A DNA stretch of 64,000 nucleotides from Microbacterium endophyticum (GCF_011047135.1 NZ_CP049255.1:1-64000); one strand, 5' to 3'. Shown: positions 48,955-59,325, counted from the stretch's first letter. Numbers and translations are program-made. Notes: generated by a model from the sequence alone, not told the origin.

Positions 48955-51207
48955 ATGGCTGAGACGGTTCCAGGCGCCACGCCAAACTCATCGCTTCGTA
49001 GGCTTATTCCTCGGATATTTTCGCGCGCCAACCGCGTAAACGATGTTGAACATCTGGAACGGGCCGTCCGTGTGCACCATCCCAAGGGTGATCTCACGAT
49101 CATCAAAAGGGCCTATGTCGTTGCCGAGCGAGCGCACAAGGATCAAAAGCGTCAGAGCGGTGAGCCATACATCACTCACCCCCTCGCTGTCGCTCAGATT
49201 CTTGCTGAGCTGGGCCTCGGGCCGAAGGCGATTGCCGCAGCGCTGTTGCACGACACCGTGGAAGACACCGGGTATGGCCTTGATGAGCTGACCGCCGAGT
49301 TCGGCGATGAAGTCGCGATGCTCGTCGATGGCGTCACCAAGCTCGACAAAGTCAAGTACGGCGACGCGGCCCAGGCCGAGACAGTTCGAAAGATGATCGT
49401 CGCGATGTCGCGCGACATCCGGGTTCTCCTCATCAAACTGGCAGACCGTCTCCATAACGCTCGAACGTGGGGTTTTGTGCCTCCGGAAAAGGCATCGAAG
49501 AAGGCCACTGAGACTCTTGAGATCTATGCACCCTTGGCAAACCGTCTCGGTATTCAGGCGATCAAGTCGGAGCTCGAAGATCTTTCTTTCGCTGTGCTCC
49601 ACCCCAAGATCTACGTCGAGATCGACAGCCTTGTAAAACAGCGAACACCGCAGCGAGAGCAATATGTGGGTCACGTCATCGACGATGTCGAGAAAGACCT
49701 CCGCGAGCTACGAATAAAGGGTCGCGTCGCTGGGCGCCCGAAACAGCTCTACTCGGTCTATCAAAAGATGATCGTCCGAGGCCGGGAATTCGATGACATC
49801 TATGACCTGATCGGAATTCGGATCATCGTCGGAACCGTGCGGGACTGCTATGCCGTTTTGGGCGCCATACATGCTCGCTGGACTCCGCTCCCTGGTCGCT
49901 TCAAGGACTACATCGCGACGCCCAAGTTCAATCTGTACCAGTCGCTACACACCACCGTGATCGGCCCGAGCGGCCGTACCGTGGAGATCCAGATCCGTAC
50001 CAATGAGATGCACCAGCAAGCCGAGTTCGGTGTGGCGGCTCACTGGAAGTACAAAGAGCGGATGGCAGGCAAGACAGCGGACACCAGGACCGCGGACAAC
50101 GACATGGCGTGGTTGGCTCACATCTCCGATTGGCAAGCCGAGACCGCCGACCCCGGTGAATTCCTCGACTCTTTGCGCTTCGAGATAGGCGCCAAAGAGG
50201 TTTACGTCTTCACGCCAAAGGGTCGCGTTATCGGTCTTCCCGCCGGCGCGACTCCTGTTGACTTCGCGTATGCCGTGCATACCGAGGTCGGGCACCGCAC
50301 GATGGGTGCAAAGGTCAACGGGCGCCTCGTTCCGCTGGAATCAGAGCTGACGAGCGGCGATGTCGTAGAAGTCTTCACATCGAAGAACCCGGACGCAGGC
50401 CCGAGCCAAGACTGGCTGGGCTTCGTCAGGAGCACTCGCGCTCGCAATAAGATTCGCGGTTGGTTCACGAAAGAACGTCGTGAAGAAGCCATCGAACAGG
50501 GCAAGGAGTCGATCGCCCGAGCGATGCGGCGACAGAACCTTCCGTTGCAGCGGTTGATGGCCGAAGATACGTTCAGTGAGCTTGCGCATCAGCTCAATTA
50601 TGAAGACGTTTCCGCTCTTTATGCCGCGGTCGGCGAGGGCCATGTGTCGACGCAGTCGGTGCTCGAGAAGGTCACCGCCATGGTCAAGGCGGATGACTCG
50701 ACGACGGGTCCGATCGATATCCCCACGATCGGGAGGAGCCGCGCGCCCCGTCACGGCGACTCCGGTGTTCTCGTGCGCGGTGCCCCCGACATTCTGGTCA
50801 AGGTCGCGAAGTGCTGTACACCGGTACCGGGCGACGACATCGTCGGGTTCGTGACGCGGGGGAGCGGCGTATCTGTGCACCGCGCAGACTGCACGAACGT
50901 AAAAACCCTCATGACCGAGCCTGAGCGCATGATCGATGTGGAGTGGGCTCCGACCACCAAGAGCGTGTTTCTCGTTCAGATTCAGGTCGAAGCGCTCGAC
51001 CGAGCTGGGCTACTCAGTGATGTCACCCGAGTGCTTAGCGAGCACCACGTCAATATTTTGTCGGCGACGGTAGCAACGAACAACGATCGCCTTGCGATCA
51101 GCAAGTTCGTCTTCGAGATGGGGGACACCGTGCATCTCGACCGTGTGCTGAACGCGGTTCGGCGAATTGACGCGGTATACGACGTATATCGTGTCACGTC
51201 GTCGTAG
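48955..51207 (+). CDS. relA: Bifunctional (p)ppGpp synthetase/hydrolase (RelA/SpoT, Rel)
   Basis: A 750-residue Rel enzyme that makes and degrades (p)ppGpp in the stringent response. The hydrolase HD domain is intact ([14 protein letters not shown], and [11 protein letters not shown]). The synthetase domain shows [21 protein letters not shown] and [24 protein letters not shown] ([28 protein letters not shown]), the [13 protein letters not shown] block and a C-terminal ACT domain follow. GGAGG precedes the ATG, and a TAGGAT at about 48917 may be its promoter. Its last 14 bases overlap the AbiEi-like gene on the other strand. Confidence 0.97.
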   Translation: MAETVPGATPNSSLRRLIPRIFSRANRVNDVEHLERAVRVHHPKGDLTIIKRAYVVAERAHKDQKRQSGEPYITHPLAVAQILAELGLGPKAIAAALLHDTVEDTGYGLDELTAEFGDEVAMLVDGVTKLDKVKYGDAAQAETVRKMIVAMSRDIRVLLIKLADRLHNARTWGFVPPEKASKKATETLEIYAPLANRLGIQAIKSELEDLSFAVLHPKIYVEIDSLVKQRTPQREQYVGHVIDDVEKDLRELRIKGRVAGRPKQLYSVYQKMIVRGREFDDIYDLIGIRIIVGTVRDCYAVLGAIHARWTPLPGRFKDYIATPKFNLYQSLHTTVIGPSGRTVEIQIRTNEMHQQAEFGVAAHWKYKERMAGKTADTRTADNDMAWLAHISDWQAETADPGEFLDSLRFEIGAKEVYVFTPKGRVIGLPAGATPVDFAYAVHTEVGHRTMGAKVNGRLVPLESELTSGDVVEVFTSKNPDAGPSQDWLGFVRSTRARNKIRGWFTKERREEAIEQGKESIARAMRRQNLPLQRLMAEDTFSELAHQLNYEDVSALYAAVGEGHVSTQSVLEKVTAMVKADDSTTGPIDIPTIGRSRAPRHGDSGVLVRGAPDILVKVAKCCTPVPGDDIVGFVTRGSGVSVHRADCTNVKTLMTEPERMIDVEWAPTTKSVFLVQIQVEALDRAGLLSDVTRVLSEHHVNILSATVATNNDRLAISKFVFEMGDTVHLDRVLNAVRRIDAVYDVYRVTSS

Positions 51208-51742
51208 CAGCGCATTCGTTTAAGAAGGCGATTGCCCGGCGTTTGTAGGGAAATGGCGCGTTGTGAGTTTCGATCCAGCCTAGAGCGGCGGTTCGGCGTT
51301 CAGGTACGGCCAAGATCATTGCTGTTGCAGCGGCAGCGAACTCTGCGCTACCGCCTCGGAGCAGGTCAACGACGGTACGCGTCGGTGTCGTCACCTTGAT
51401 ACCGGCCCAATTCTCGAGATCGCCCTCGGGAACGAACGCATCCCGATAGATAAATCGCCGTCCTATGCGAAAGTGAAGGCGCCGGCTGACCGAACGCACC
51501 ACCGTATGGCGCGGTGGTGCCTCAACGATCGCTCCGTGAACCCAGGCGGCGCTGAGATGGGATGCCGCGAGCTCGGGCGGCAAAAGGGGAGCGAGTGATG
51601 CAGCTCGCAGCGCAGTCGTCTCGACTGCATCGGCGGGAATGAAGCCCTCGCCCAGTTCGACAACGTCACCGTCGAGCCGCGCTGCGCTCAGCTCTGCCAG
51701 TGAAAGCCGAGTGTCTGCGAAATAGAGAAACGGGGATGCCAT
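51194..51742 (-). CDS. AbiEi-antitoxin-like protein, no partner toxin
   Basis: A 182-residue protein. The central block [18 protein letters not shown] resembles the SAAWxHG core of AbiEi-family (type IV toxin-antitoxin) transcriptional regulators, and [14 protein letters not shown] matches their later strand. No AbiEii-type nucleotidyltransferase lies beside it, so a toxin-antitoxin role is not supported. It could be a stand-alone regulator. The 3' end overlaps relA by 14 bases. Confidence 0.6.
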   Translation of the reverse strand: MASPFLYFADTRLSLAELSAARLDGDVVELGEGFIPADAVETTALRAASLAPLLPPELAASHLSAAWVHGAIVEAPPRHTVVRSVSRRLHFRIGRRFIYRDAFVPEGDLENWAGIKVTTPTRTVVDLLRGGSAEFAAAATAMILAVPERRTAALGWIETHNAPFPYKRRAIAFLNECAATTT

Positions 51743-51803
51743 AAGGGCAATCGTTGCTCAGATCACTTCTACCCCGGTCAGCTGCTGACGCATCTGTGGA
51801 ATA

Positions 51804-51837
51804 AACGGCGTGCGCTACAGAATGTGCGCACGCCGTT
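51804..51837 (-). terminator. Terminator after the DUF349 gene
   Basis: A perfect 11-pair stem (AACGGCGTGCG with CGCACGCCGTT) with a 12-base loop lies just after the DUF349 stop on the minus strand and runs into TTTATTCC. Confidence 0.75.
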
Positions 51838-51843
51838 CCAGAG

Positions 51844-53133
51844 CTAGTCTCCGATGACTTTCAGCCAGGCGCGGCGTGCGTCGAGCGCCTCGCGAGCGGC
51901 AGCGATCTTTCTCGCATCTCCCGACTTTTCAGCGGACGCGAGTTCAGCTTCAAGCTTGTCGATAGCGTCCGTGAGCTGGCGTGTCATGTCGTTGGCACGG
52001 GCTTTGGTCTCTGGATTGTTGCGTTTCCAGTCGACTTCTTCGCGTGATCGCAGCGCCTGTTCAATCTTCCGCAACTCATCATCAAGTGCGCGCTCTTGAT
52101 CTCGAGGGAAGATGCGGCCGATGTCGTCCCACTTGCGCTGGATACTAGTCAACAGCTGACGAGCGGTAGCGATGTTCGACTCATCTGCGACGGTCGCCGC
52201 CTCAACCAGAAGTTCTCGTCGAGCGGCGATCTTTTCTTTGGACTCTTCAGCCTCAACACTTTCGCGCTGTACGCGTGCTCCGTAGAGGGCATCACCTGCA
52301 GCCTTGAAGCGCGCCCACAGAGCATCGTCGACTTTTTTGCCGGCGCGCCCGGCCGCTTTCCATTCGTCGAGAAGATTGCGATAGTCGGCAATGCCGTCCT
52401 CGCCCTTCGGCGCGAGCGCTTCTGCACGCTCGGCGAGACGAGATTTACGTTCGCGCGCACCCTTGTGCGTGTCATCGAGTTCTGCGAAAAACTCGCGACG
52501 ATGCTTCTCGACTGTGCTTCGCGCGTCACGGAATCTCTTCCACAGGTCCTGAGCCGCACCTTTCGGCAGCCGAGGGCCATTCTGCTGGTGCGTCTGCCAT
52601 TTATCGAACATCGCTTGAAGCTCGGCCGATGCCTGCTTCCACTGCACCGTCTGCGGGTCACGAGCGGCCAGCGCTTCAGCCTGCTCAACCAGCACCGTTC
52701 GCTCGGCAATGGCCGCATCGACAGCAGCGCGTGCTTCTTGCGCCTCGCTCGCGGATGCTGCTTCGAGCGACGAGGCAAGCGCAACGACTCTGGCATCCAG
52801 CGCAGCGATGTCGCCGACAGCGGCAGCATCAACCAGTTTTTTGCGGAGAGTCTTCGAAGCACTGCGCAGATCTGATGCGGACGCGCCGCCGCGTCGATGA
52901 CGCACTTCGAGCAGCGTCACCTCGCTCGCGAGATCGTTGTACTTACGCTCGTAGTACGCAAGCGCCTCAGCCGGGGGAGAGTCGGGGAACTGTCCCACAA
53001 CTCGCCAGTCATCGCCGGTACGCACCGAGACAGTTCCGTCGTCGTCGACGCGGCCCCACGGGGATGCAGTTGTCGTCTCGACCTCGTCACTCGAAAGTGG
53101 CTTGTCGTTGGTGGGGTCTGTGTCAGCAGTCAC
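51844..53133 (-). CDS. DUF349 domain protein, coiled-coil rich
   Basis: A 429-residue protein that is mostly helical, with repeated DUF349 units (for example RKLVDAAAVGDIAALDARVVAL and DLWKRFRDARSTVEKHRREFFAEL). The N-terminal ~70 residues hold a small beta module (PWGRVDDDGTVSVRTGDDWRVVG). DUF349 proteins are abundant in actinobacteria; the function is unknown. The GTG start has GAGG about seven bases upstream. It is a single-gene unit ended by its own terminator. Confidence 0.87.
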   Translation of the reverse strand: MTADTDPTNDKPLSSDEVETTTASPWGRVDDDGTVSVRTGDDWRVVGQFPDSPPAEALAYYERKYNDLASEVTLLEVRHRRGGASASDLRSASKTLRKKLVDAAAVGDIAALDARVVALASSLEAASASEAQEARAAVDAAIAERTVLVEQAEALAARDPQTVQWKQASAELQAMFDKWQTHQQNGPRLPKGAAQDLWKRFRDARSTVEKHRREFFAELDDTHKGARERKSRLAERAEALAPKGEDGIADYRNLLDEWKAAGRAGKKVDDALWARFKAAGDALYGARVQRESVEAEESKEKIAARRELLVEAATVADESNIATARQLLTSIQRKWDDIGRIFPRDQERALDDELRKIEQALRSREEVDWKRNNPETKARANDMTRQLTDAIDKLEAELASAEKSGDARKIAAAREALDARRAWLKVIGD

Positions 53134-53231
53134 GTTGGCACCTCAATGCGGCTCACACCGTATGCGGGGAAAGGACATCCCCACCTTATACGGGTCGGCC
53201 AGTTTGGTTCGATAGCCGAGCCGCGTCGCGG

Positions 53232-53492
53232 CTAGGGCGTTGGTATGAGTATGGGGGCCGCTGGTGTTGTTGCACTGGGCGAGGGCGATGCGCTGGCATC
53301 CGATGCGCCGTCAGCGTCCACATGGAAGGCGTACTGGCCGACAGCGAGAGCGACGATGAGAATTCCGCCGAAGACGCTCGCCATGAGGTTGTCTCTGCGG
53401 CGCCGGAGCTCCTGATCGGAATGAAACCGCAGTCGTCCGGCGTAGATGCGGGCCCTCTCGCGTTCGGCACGCGTACGGTCTTGCTTGGCCAC
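53232..53492 (-). CDS. Small single-pass membrane protein
   Basis: An 86-residue protein. A basic, Arg-rich N-terminus (AKQDRTRAERERARIYAGRLRFHSDQELRRRRDN) is followed by one helix (LMASVFGGILIVALAVGQYAF) and a Ser/Pro/Ala-rich tail. The N-terminus is probably cytosolic. Similar small proteins occur beside rarA in related genomes; the function is unknown. The GTG at 53492 has GGAGGGAG upstream and is preferred to the 60-residue-longer frame. Confidence 0.72.
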   Translation of the reverse strand: MAKQDRTRAERERARIYAGRLRFHSDQELRRRRDNLMASVFGGILIVALAVGQYAFHVDADGASDASASPSPSATTPAAPILIPTP

Positions 53493-53573
53493 CGACTCTC
53501 CCTCCGTAGCTGTCGAGATTGACGACAGGTAGTTGAAAATCTTACGCATCTGCCTGATGTCGGCACGCACAGC

Positions 53574-53579
53574 TAATCT
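53574..53579 (+). promoter_or_regulatory. -10 box of leaderless rarA promoter
   Basis: TAATCT is followed by six bases (GTGTGG) and the rarA ATG at 53586. Confidence 0.55.
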
Positions 53580-53585
53580 GTGTGG

Positions 53586-54974
53586 ATGTCTTCTGCGCTC
53601 TTTCACGGGCAAACACCGCTTGCAGTGCGGATGAGACCGGTCTCTCTCGATGAGGTTGCTGGACAGCGCCACCTTCTCCGTAGAGGCTCCCCGCTGGTGG
53701 CGCTCGCTGACTCCGACTCCAAAAGTCCAGCTGCGACCTCAGTAATTCTCTGGGGCCCGCCGGGCACCGGAAAGACGACGTTGGCGCAGGCAATTGCCCG
53801 GTCATCAGGCAGACGTTTTGTCGAGCTATCGGCAGTGACCGCAGGCGTACGCGATGTTCGCGAAGTGATGCAAGACGCACTGACTCAGCGGGACATGTAC
53901 GGAATGTCCACCATCCTGTTCCTCGATGAGATCCATCGATTCACGAAGGCTCAGCAGGATGCGCTTCTTCCTGGGGTCGAGAACGGTTGGGTCGTCCTCA
54001 TTGCAGCCACGACGGAAAACCCGTCGTTCTCGGTGATTTCACCGCTGCTTTCACGCTCGCTTCTCCTCACCCTGCAACCGCTCTCTGACGAAGACCTCGG
54101 CAGTCTTATCGACCGCGCAGTCGAAGACCCACGTGGTCTCGCCGGGGCAATAGCTCTTGATGACGAGGCGCGTGCTGCACTGATTCGGCTCGCGTCGGGT
54201 GATGCCCGGCGCGCACTCACCGCCTTAGAAGCTGCTGCAGCCATGGCTGAGCTTCCGCCGTCAGACGAAACCAGTTCCGAATCGGACGTTGCAGATGGGG
54301 ATCGCGATTCTGCTGCTTCGTCGGACTCGGAGGCGCGGCCGATGATCTCAGCCGAGCACATCGCCCAGGCCGTTGATCGCGCGCTCTTGCGCTACGACCG
54401 CCAAGGCGACGAACACTATGACGTCATCAGCGCGTTCATCAAGTCCATCAGAGGCTCCGATGCCGACGCGGCGCTGCATTACCTCGCTCGAATGATCGAG
54501 GCGGGTGAAGATGCTCGTTTCATCGCGCGACGCCTGGTTATTTCGGCATCGGAGGATATTGGGTTAGCTGACCCCCTTGCGCTGAACATCGCAGTCGCGG
54601 CGGCAGACGCCGTGCAGTTCATTGGAATGCCCGAGGGCCGAATTCCGCTCGCGGAGGCCACAACATACCTCGCCACAGCCGCGAAATCGAACGCTTCGTA
54701 TCTCGCCATCGACAAGGCGATCGCAGACGTCAAGGCTGGCGGCTTTGGCTCTGTGCCACTCCACCTGCGAGATGCGCACTACGCCGGCGCGAAGCGCCTC
54801 GGACACGGCAAAGGCTACAAGTATCCCCATGACAGCGACATCGGCGTCGTGGCCCAGCAATATCTCCCTGAAGAGCTTCGTGGACGCCGCTACTACGAAC
54901 CCACTGCTCACGGCCAAGAACGCGACATTAGCGCGCGACTCGAGAAGATCCGCCGCATCCTCGGCTCGACATGA
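53586..54974 (+). CDS. rarA: Replication-associated recombination protein A (RarA/MgsA)
   Basis: A 462-residue AAA+ ATPase related to clamp loaders and RuvB, acting at stalled replication forks. Walker A is [14 protein letters not shown]; Walker B is [19 protein letters not shown]. The RarA block [24 protein letters not shown] follows. Between the ATPase and C-terminal domains there is an acidic Ser/Asp-rich insertion (about residues 223-252) not usual for the family core. The leaderless ATG at 53586 is preferred to a GTG two codons upstream. Confidence 0.93.
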   Translation: MSSALFHGQTPLAVRMRPVSLDEVAGQRHLLRRGSPLVALADSDSKSPAATSVILWGPPGTGKTTLAQAIARSSGRRFVELSAVTAGVRDVREVMQDALTQRDMYGMSTILFLDEIHRFTKAQQDALLPGVENGWVVLIAATTENPSFSVISPLLSRSLLLTLQPLSDEDLGSLIDRAVEDPRGLAGAIALDDEARAALIRLASGDARRALTALEAAAAMAELPPSDETSSESDVADGDRDSAASSDSEARPMISAEHIAQAVDRALLRYDRQGDEHYDVISAFIKSIRGSDADAALHYLARMIEAGEDARFIARRLVISASEDIGLADPLALNIAVAAADAVQFIGMPEGRIPLAEATTYLATAAKSNASYLAIDKAIADVKAGGFGSVPLHLRDAHYAGAKRLGHGKGYKYPHDSDIGVVAQQYLPEELRGRRYYEPTAHGQERDISARLEKIRRILGST

Positions 54975-55133
54975 GGCGTCTGATAAGATGAATCGGCTCT
55001 AGACCCAGTTCTCGAGCATCTCCTTTCCTCCACGAAACCATCGGTGCGCTGCGACGTGCGCCCGATTGGTGGAGGTTGGTGATACGTCCGTGAGCCGTGA
55101 AATGCATGGCCACGTCATCGGAAGGACACACCT
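54975..55133 (+). promoter_or_regulatory. rpsD promoter and structured leader
   Basis: A 159-base leader. TAAGAT at about 54981 fits a -10 box. A hairpin at 55027-55075 pairs CCTCCAC with GTGGAGG and includes further pairing (CCATCGG with CCGATTGG). Ribosomal protein S4 represses its own mRNA in several bacteria, so this structure is a candidate autoregulatory site; the sequence does not match a leader I know. Confidence 0.4.
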
Positions 55134-55763
55134 GTGCCCACGAAGTCCCAGGACCGCCGCAAGGTCCGCCTGTCCCGTGCTCTCGGCATCCCGCTAACGC
55201 CGAAAGCAGCACGCTACCTCGAAAAGCGTCCCTACGCTCCGGGCGAGCACGGCCGCACGAAGCGTAAAGCCGACAGCGACTACGCCGTTCGTCTCCGTGA
55301 GAAGCAGCGTCTGCGCGAGCAGTACGGCATCCGCGAGAAGCAGCTGCGTATTGCGTTCAACGAAGCTCGTCGCCACGACGGCCTGACAGGTGAAAACCTC
55401 GTCGAGCAGCTCGAAATGCGTCTTGACGCTCTTGTCGTTCGTTCGGGCTTCGCTCGCACGACCGCGCAGGCTCGCCAGTTCGTCGTTCACCGCCACATCA
55501 TGGTGGATGGCCAGCTCGTTGACCGCCCGTCGTTCCGCGTCAAGCCGGGTCAGCTCATTCACGTGAAAGAGCGAAGCGAAGGCACCGAGCCGTTCCAGGT
55601 TGCCGCCGCAGGCGCGCACGCCGAGGTTCTGCCCCCGGTTCCGTCCTACCTCGAGGTAGAGCTCGACAAGCTGCAGGCACGCCTCGTGCGCCGCCCCAAG
55701 CGCGCCGAGGTGCCCGTCACCTGTGACGTGCAGCTCGTCGTTGAGTACTACGCGGCACGCTAA
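55134..55763 (+). CDS. rpsD: 30S ribosomal protein S4
   Basis: A 209-residue assembly-initiating 30S protein. The S4 RNA-binding domain LEMRLDALVVRSGFARTTAQARQFVVHRHIMVDGQ is intact, and the basic N-terminus KSQDRRKVRLSRALG is typical. There is no zinc-binding cysteine set, so it is the C-minus form. The GTG start has GGAAGGA upstream. It stands outside the usual ribosomal operon, as in other actinobacteria of this group. Confidence 0.95.
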   Translation: MPTKSQDRRKVRLSRALGIPLTPKAARYLEKRPYAPGEHGRTKRKADSDYAVRLREKQRLREQYGIREKQLRIAFNEARRHDGLTGENLVEQLEMRLDALVVRSGFARTTAQARQFVVHRHIMVDGQLVDRPSFRVKPGQLIHVKERSEGTEPFQVAAAGAHAEVLPPVPSYLEVELDKLQARLVRRPKRAEVPVTCDVQLVVEYYAAR

Positions 55764-55782
55764 GCAGCGCATCGCAATTCAG

Positions 55783-55815
55783 CCAAGGGCGTCGGGTTTA
55801 TCCCGGCGCCCTTGG
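55783..55815 (+). terminator. Hairpin after rpsD, probable terminator
   Basis: CCAAGGGCGTCGGG pairs with CCCGGCGCCCTTGG (one mismatch) around TTTAT. Only a weak T tract follows (TCGTTCTC). Confidence 0.55.
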
Positions 55816-55878
55816 TCGTTCTCGCCTACGATGGATGAACCCGCCGAGATTCGCGCGGTCAAAATGAGGGAGTGTCAC

Positions 55879-56139
55879 GTGAAAAATGTGGTGTGGTTCG
55901 TGCTGGGGGCCGGTGCCGGTTTCGTTCTCGCGCATTTCGTGGACAAAGACCCACGTGGGCACGAAGTTTTGGCTGACATCGACTCTCGGATCACGGAGTT
56001 CACCGATCGAATCGGTGACGCGTACCGCGAACAGCAGTCGCGCTTTACAGAACTCGCCGAAGAGATGAAAGACGCAGCAACCGACGCGGCCGAGAAGCTC
56101 GCGAGCGCTGCTGCTGATGTGACATCCGACAAAGACTGA
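55879..56139 (+). CDS. Small membrane-anchored protein, YtxH-like
   Basis: An 86-residue protein. One N-terminal helix (about 4-19, VVWFVLGAGAGFVLAHFV) is followed by an amphipathic, Ala/Glu/Asp-rich helix (SRITEFTDRIGDAYREQQS to the C-terminus). The pattern resembles YtxH-type small proteins; the function is unknown. GAGGGAG lies six bases before the GTG. It sits between rpsD and alaS, as in related genomes. Confidence 0.68.
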   Translation: MKNVVWFVLGAGAGFVLAHFVDKDPRGHEVLADIDSRITEFTDRIGDAYREQQSRFTELAEEMKDAATDAAEKLASAAADVTSDKD

Positions 56140-56193
56140 CTCCGCCTCGACCGGGGTTCCCGGATGAACTGCGCCTGAAAAAGGAACACCCGC

Positions 56194-58857
56194 ATGAAAA
56201 CTGCCGAAATCGCTCAGCGATATCTCAGCTACTTCGAGAAAAACGACCACACCATCGTGCCGTCGTCCTCGCTGGTCACCGACGACCCGTCGTTGCTTTT
56301 CACTGTCGCCGGAATGGTTCCGTTCATTCCTTATCTGACAGGGATGGTTCCAGCGCCGTATAGTCGCGCCGCCGACGTACAGAAGTGCATTCGCACCAAC
56401 GACATCGAAGAGGTTGGGCATACGGCTCGGCACGGCACTTTCTTCCAGATGTTGGGCAACTGGTCGTTCGGTGACTATTTCAAAGAAGGCGCTATCGGCT
56501 ACGCCTGGGACCTCTTGACAAGCGCAGAGTCTGACGGTGGGCTGGGATTTGAAGAGCGTGACCTCTGGGTCACCGTGTACGAAGACGATGACGAAGCTGC
56601 CAGCCTGTGGCAGAAGATCGCCGGGCTACCCGAGAGCCGAATCCAACGCCTCGGCCGAGAAGACAACTACTGGTCTACAGGTCAGCCCGGTCCCGCTGGG
56701 CCGTGCTCGGAAATCTACTTCGACCGCGGCCCGAAGTACGGCCGGGATGGTGGACCGGCGGTTGACGATAACCGCTTCACTGAAATTTGGAACCTCGTCT
56801 TCATGCAGTATTCGATTGCGAATGTGCGATCGAAGATCGATTTCGACATCGTGGGCGATCTGCCCCATAAGAACATCGATACTGGAATGGGTCTCGAGCG
56901 CGTCGCTTTCATCAAGCAGGGCGTCGACAACATGTACGAAACAGATCAGGTACGTCCGGTCTTAGATCGTGCTGTCGAGATGTCAGGACGCCGCTACGGC
57001 GCTGAGCACGAAGACGACGTACGATTCCGCGTCATCGCCGATCATGTGCGTTCGTCTCTGATGCTTCTGTCCGACGGTGTCACGCCTTCGAACGAGGGCC
57101 GCGGTTACATCCTTCGTCGTTTGATGCGTCGAACTGTGCGCTCCATGCGTCTGCTCGGCGTCGACGGCGCGACATTCCCAGAGCTCTTCTCCGCCTCGCG
57201 CGACGCCATGGCAACGTCATATCCCGTCGTGGCTGATGACTGGTCTCGAATCTCACAGTACGCGTTCGCCGAAGAGGAAACCTTCCTCCGAACTCTGGCT
57301 TCCGGTTCCACCATTCTCGACGTCGCTGTGACGGACGCGAAAGACGCGGGCAAAAGCGCACTGAGCGGCCCTGACGCTTTCCTCTTGCACGACACCTACG
57401 GTTTCCCGATCGATCTCACTTTGGAGATTGCTGAGGAAGCAGGGCTTTCAGTCGACCGCGAGGCCTTCAACGCGTTGATGCAGGAGCAGCGCTCACGGGC
57501 GAAAGCTGACGCCAAGTCTCGTAAACGCGCGATTGCAGACCACAGCGTTTATCGCGATTTCCGCGCCCTTGGCGAGACAGTCTTCACCGGATACACGGAC
57601 ATGGAGACCAGCTCGCGTGTTCTCGGCGTTCTCGTAGATGGAGTCGCGGTCTCCTCTGCCGGCGTGGGACAGATCGCTGAAATCATTCTCTCGGAGACGG
57701 CGCTTTACGCTGAGTCCGGCGGGCAGGTTGCCGACAAGGGACTCATCGTCGGACCTGGCTACGAACTTAAAGTTCTCGACGTCCAAAAGCCGGTGCCCGG
57801 GCTGATCAGCCACACAGTGGAGGTCACTCAGGGCGAGGTCGGTGTTGATCAGCCCGCCACCAGCGTCGTTGATGCTGCAAATCGACGGTCCGCGCAACAG
57901 GCTCACTCAGCGACGCACCTGGTACACGCTGCGCTTCGCGACACTCTCGGAAAGAGCGCAACCCAGGCGGGATCTCTCAATCGTGCGGGCTACCTTCGTT
58001 TCGATTTCTCGTGGAATCAAGCCCTTTCCGCTGCAACCAAAAGCGAAATTGAAGAGATATCCAACAACGCTGTTCGCGACAACCTCACCGTCACAACGCG
58101 TGTACTTCCGATCGCCGAAGCGAGAGAGCTTGGCGCGATGGCCCTTTTCGGTGAGAAATACGGCGACACCGTGCGCATGGTTGACATCGGCGGTCCGTGG
58201 TCGCGTGAACTCTGCGCTGGCACTCACGTGACATCTAGTGCAGAAATCGGGCTGATTAATCTGATCGGAGAGTCGTCGGTGGGTGCATCCAACCGCCGCG
58301 TCGAGGCGCTTGTCGGTCTAGACGCTTTCCGTGATCTCGCAGCTGAGCGAGCAATCGTGTCGCAGCTCAGTTCGTCATTGAAGACACCTCGAGAGCAGCT
58401 TCCCACCCGCATTGCAGAACTTTCCGCAAGCCTCAAAGCCGCCGAGAAGAAGATCGCGGCTTACGAGGCGCGAGCTCTTGCGGACCGTGCGCCTGACCTC
58501 GCTTCCCGGGCACGACCGCTCGGCGCATACCGTGTCGTGGCGGAATCGATGGGCACGGCGAGTTCAGCTGACGACGTACGCGCACTCGCGCTTCAGATTC
58601 GCGACCGCCTCTCAGCAGAGCCGGCCGTTATCGCGCTCGGTGCCGATATTGGCGGTCGAGCTGTTGTGATCGTTGCGACTACTCCCTCTGCGCGCGACGC
58701 TGGAGCGAAGGCAGGCGTGCTGGCCAAAGTTGCCGCCGCCACCCTCGGCGGCGGCGGCGGCGGACGAGACGACGTGGCACAGGGCGGTGGCACAGATGTA
58801 CCGGCGCTCTCGGCGGCTCTGTCTGCTGTGACCGCGTCGTTGTCGATGGGCGCATGA
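56194..58857 (+). CDS. alaS: Alanine--tRNA ligase
   Basis: An 887-residue class II synthetase. The catalytic core has RTNDIEEVGHTARHGTFFQMLGN and GPAGPCSEIYFD. The editing domain keeps the zinc-binding HSATHLVHAAL and CAGTHV. The C-terminal dimerisation domain ends with the Gly-rich GGGGGGRDDVAQGGG. AAAGGAA precedes the ATG. The stop overlaps ruvX by ATGA. Confidence 0.97.
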   Translation: MKTAEIAQRYLSYFEKNDHTIVPSSSLVTDDPSLLFTVAGMVPFIPYLTGMVPAPYSRAADVQKCIRTNDIEEVGHTARHGTFFQMLGNWSFGDYFKEGAIGYAWDLLTSAESDGGLGFEERDLWVTVYEDDDEAASLWQKIAGLPESRIQRLGREDNYWSTGQPGPAGPCSEIYFDRGPKYGRDGGPAVDDNRFTEIWNLVFMQYSIANVRSKIDFDIVGDLPHKNIDTGMGLERVAFIKQGVDNMYETDQVRPVLDRAVEMSGRRYGAEHEDDVRFRVIADHVRSSLMLLSDGVTPSNEGRGYILRRLMRRTVRSMRLLGVDGATFPELFSASRDAMATSYPVVADDWSRISQYAFAEEETFLRTLASGSTILDVAVTDAKDAGKSALSGPDAFLLHDTYGFPIDLTLEIAEEAGLSVDREAFNALMQEQRSRAKADAKSRKRAIADHSVYRDFRALGETVFTGYTDMETSSRVLGVLVDGVAVSSAGVGQIAEIILSETALYAESGGQVADKGLIVGPGYELKVLDVQKPVPGLISHTVEVTQGEVGVDQPATSVVDAANRRSAQQAHSATHLVHAALRDTLGKSATQAGSLNRAGYLRFDFSWNQALSAATKSEIEEISNNAVRDNLTVTTRVLPIAEARELGAMALFGEKYGDTVRMVDIGGPWSRELCAGTHVTSSAEIGLINLIGESSVGASNRRVEALVGLDAFRDLAAERAIVSQLSSSLKTPREQLPTRIAELSASLKAAEKKIAAYEARALADRAPDLASRARPLGAYRVVAESMGTASSADDVRALALQIRDRLSAEPAVIALGADIGGRAVVIVATTPSARDAGAKAGVLAKVAAATLGGGGGGRDDVAQGGGTDVPALSAALSAVTASLSMGA

Positions 58858-59312
58858 GCGACTTTCGTCGGGGCGTTCGCCTAGGCGTTGATGTGGGTAA
58901 GGCTCGAGTGGGTGTTGCCCGGTGTGATCCAGATGGCATGCTTGCCACACCCGTCGAGACCGTGCCGCGCAACGACGAATCGATCCGACGGGTCTTGGAA
59001 CTCGCAAATGAGTTCGACGCTATCGAAATCGTGGTCGGACTTCCGCTGAGCTTGAATGGAACCGACACGGCCTCGACCGCCGATGCGCGAGATTTCGCTG
59101 CCAGCCTCGCGCGCGGCTCGCGACCCGTACGGCTGTCGGACGAGCGTCTCAGCACCGTCTCCGCACACGCCGCGCTGCGGCAGTCTGGGCGCTCGCAGCG
59201 TAATTCTCGTAGCATTGTCGATCAGGTCGCCGCGGTTATTCTCTTGCAGAACGCGATCGACGTCGAAAAGCGTTCAGGAAGAGCACCCGGCATTCCCGTT
59301 TCTTCGGCATAG
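58854..59312 (+). CDS. ruvX: Holliday-junction-resolvase-like protein RuvX/YqgF
   Basis: A 152-residue RNase-H-fold nuclease. It contains LGVDVGKARVGVARCDPDGMLA and the acidic DERLSTVSAHAAL and DQVAAVILLQNA blocks. YqgF proteins act in rRNA 5'-end maturation and related processing. It overlaps alaS by four bases and precedes mltG in the standard alaS-ruvX-mltG order. Confidence 0.92.
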   Translation: MSDFRRGVRLGVDVGKARVGVARCDPDGMLATPVETVPRNDESIRRVLELANEFDAIEIVVGLPLSLNGTDTASTADARDFAASLARGSRPVRLSDERLSTVSAHAALRQSGRSQRNSRSIVDQVAAVILLQNAIDVEKRSGRAPGIPVSSA

Positions 59313-59325
59313 GAGCCCGCCCAAC

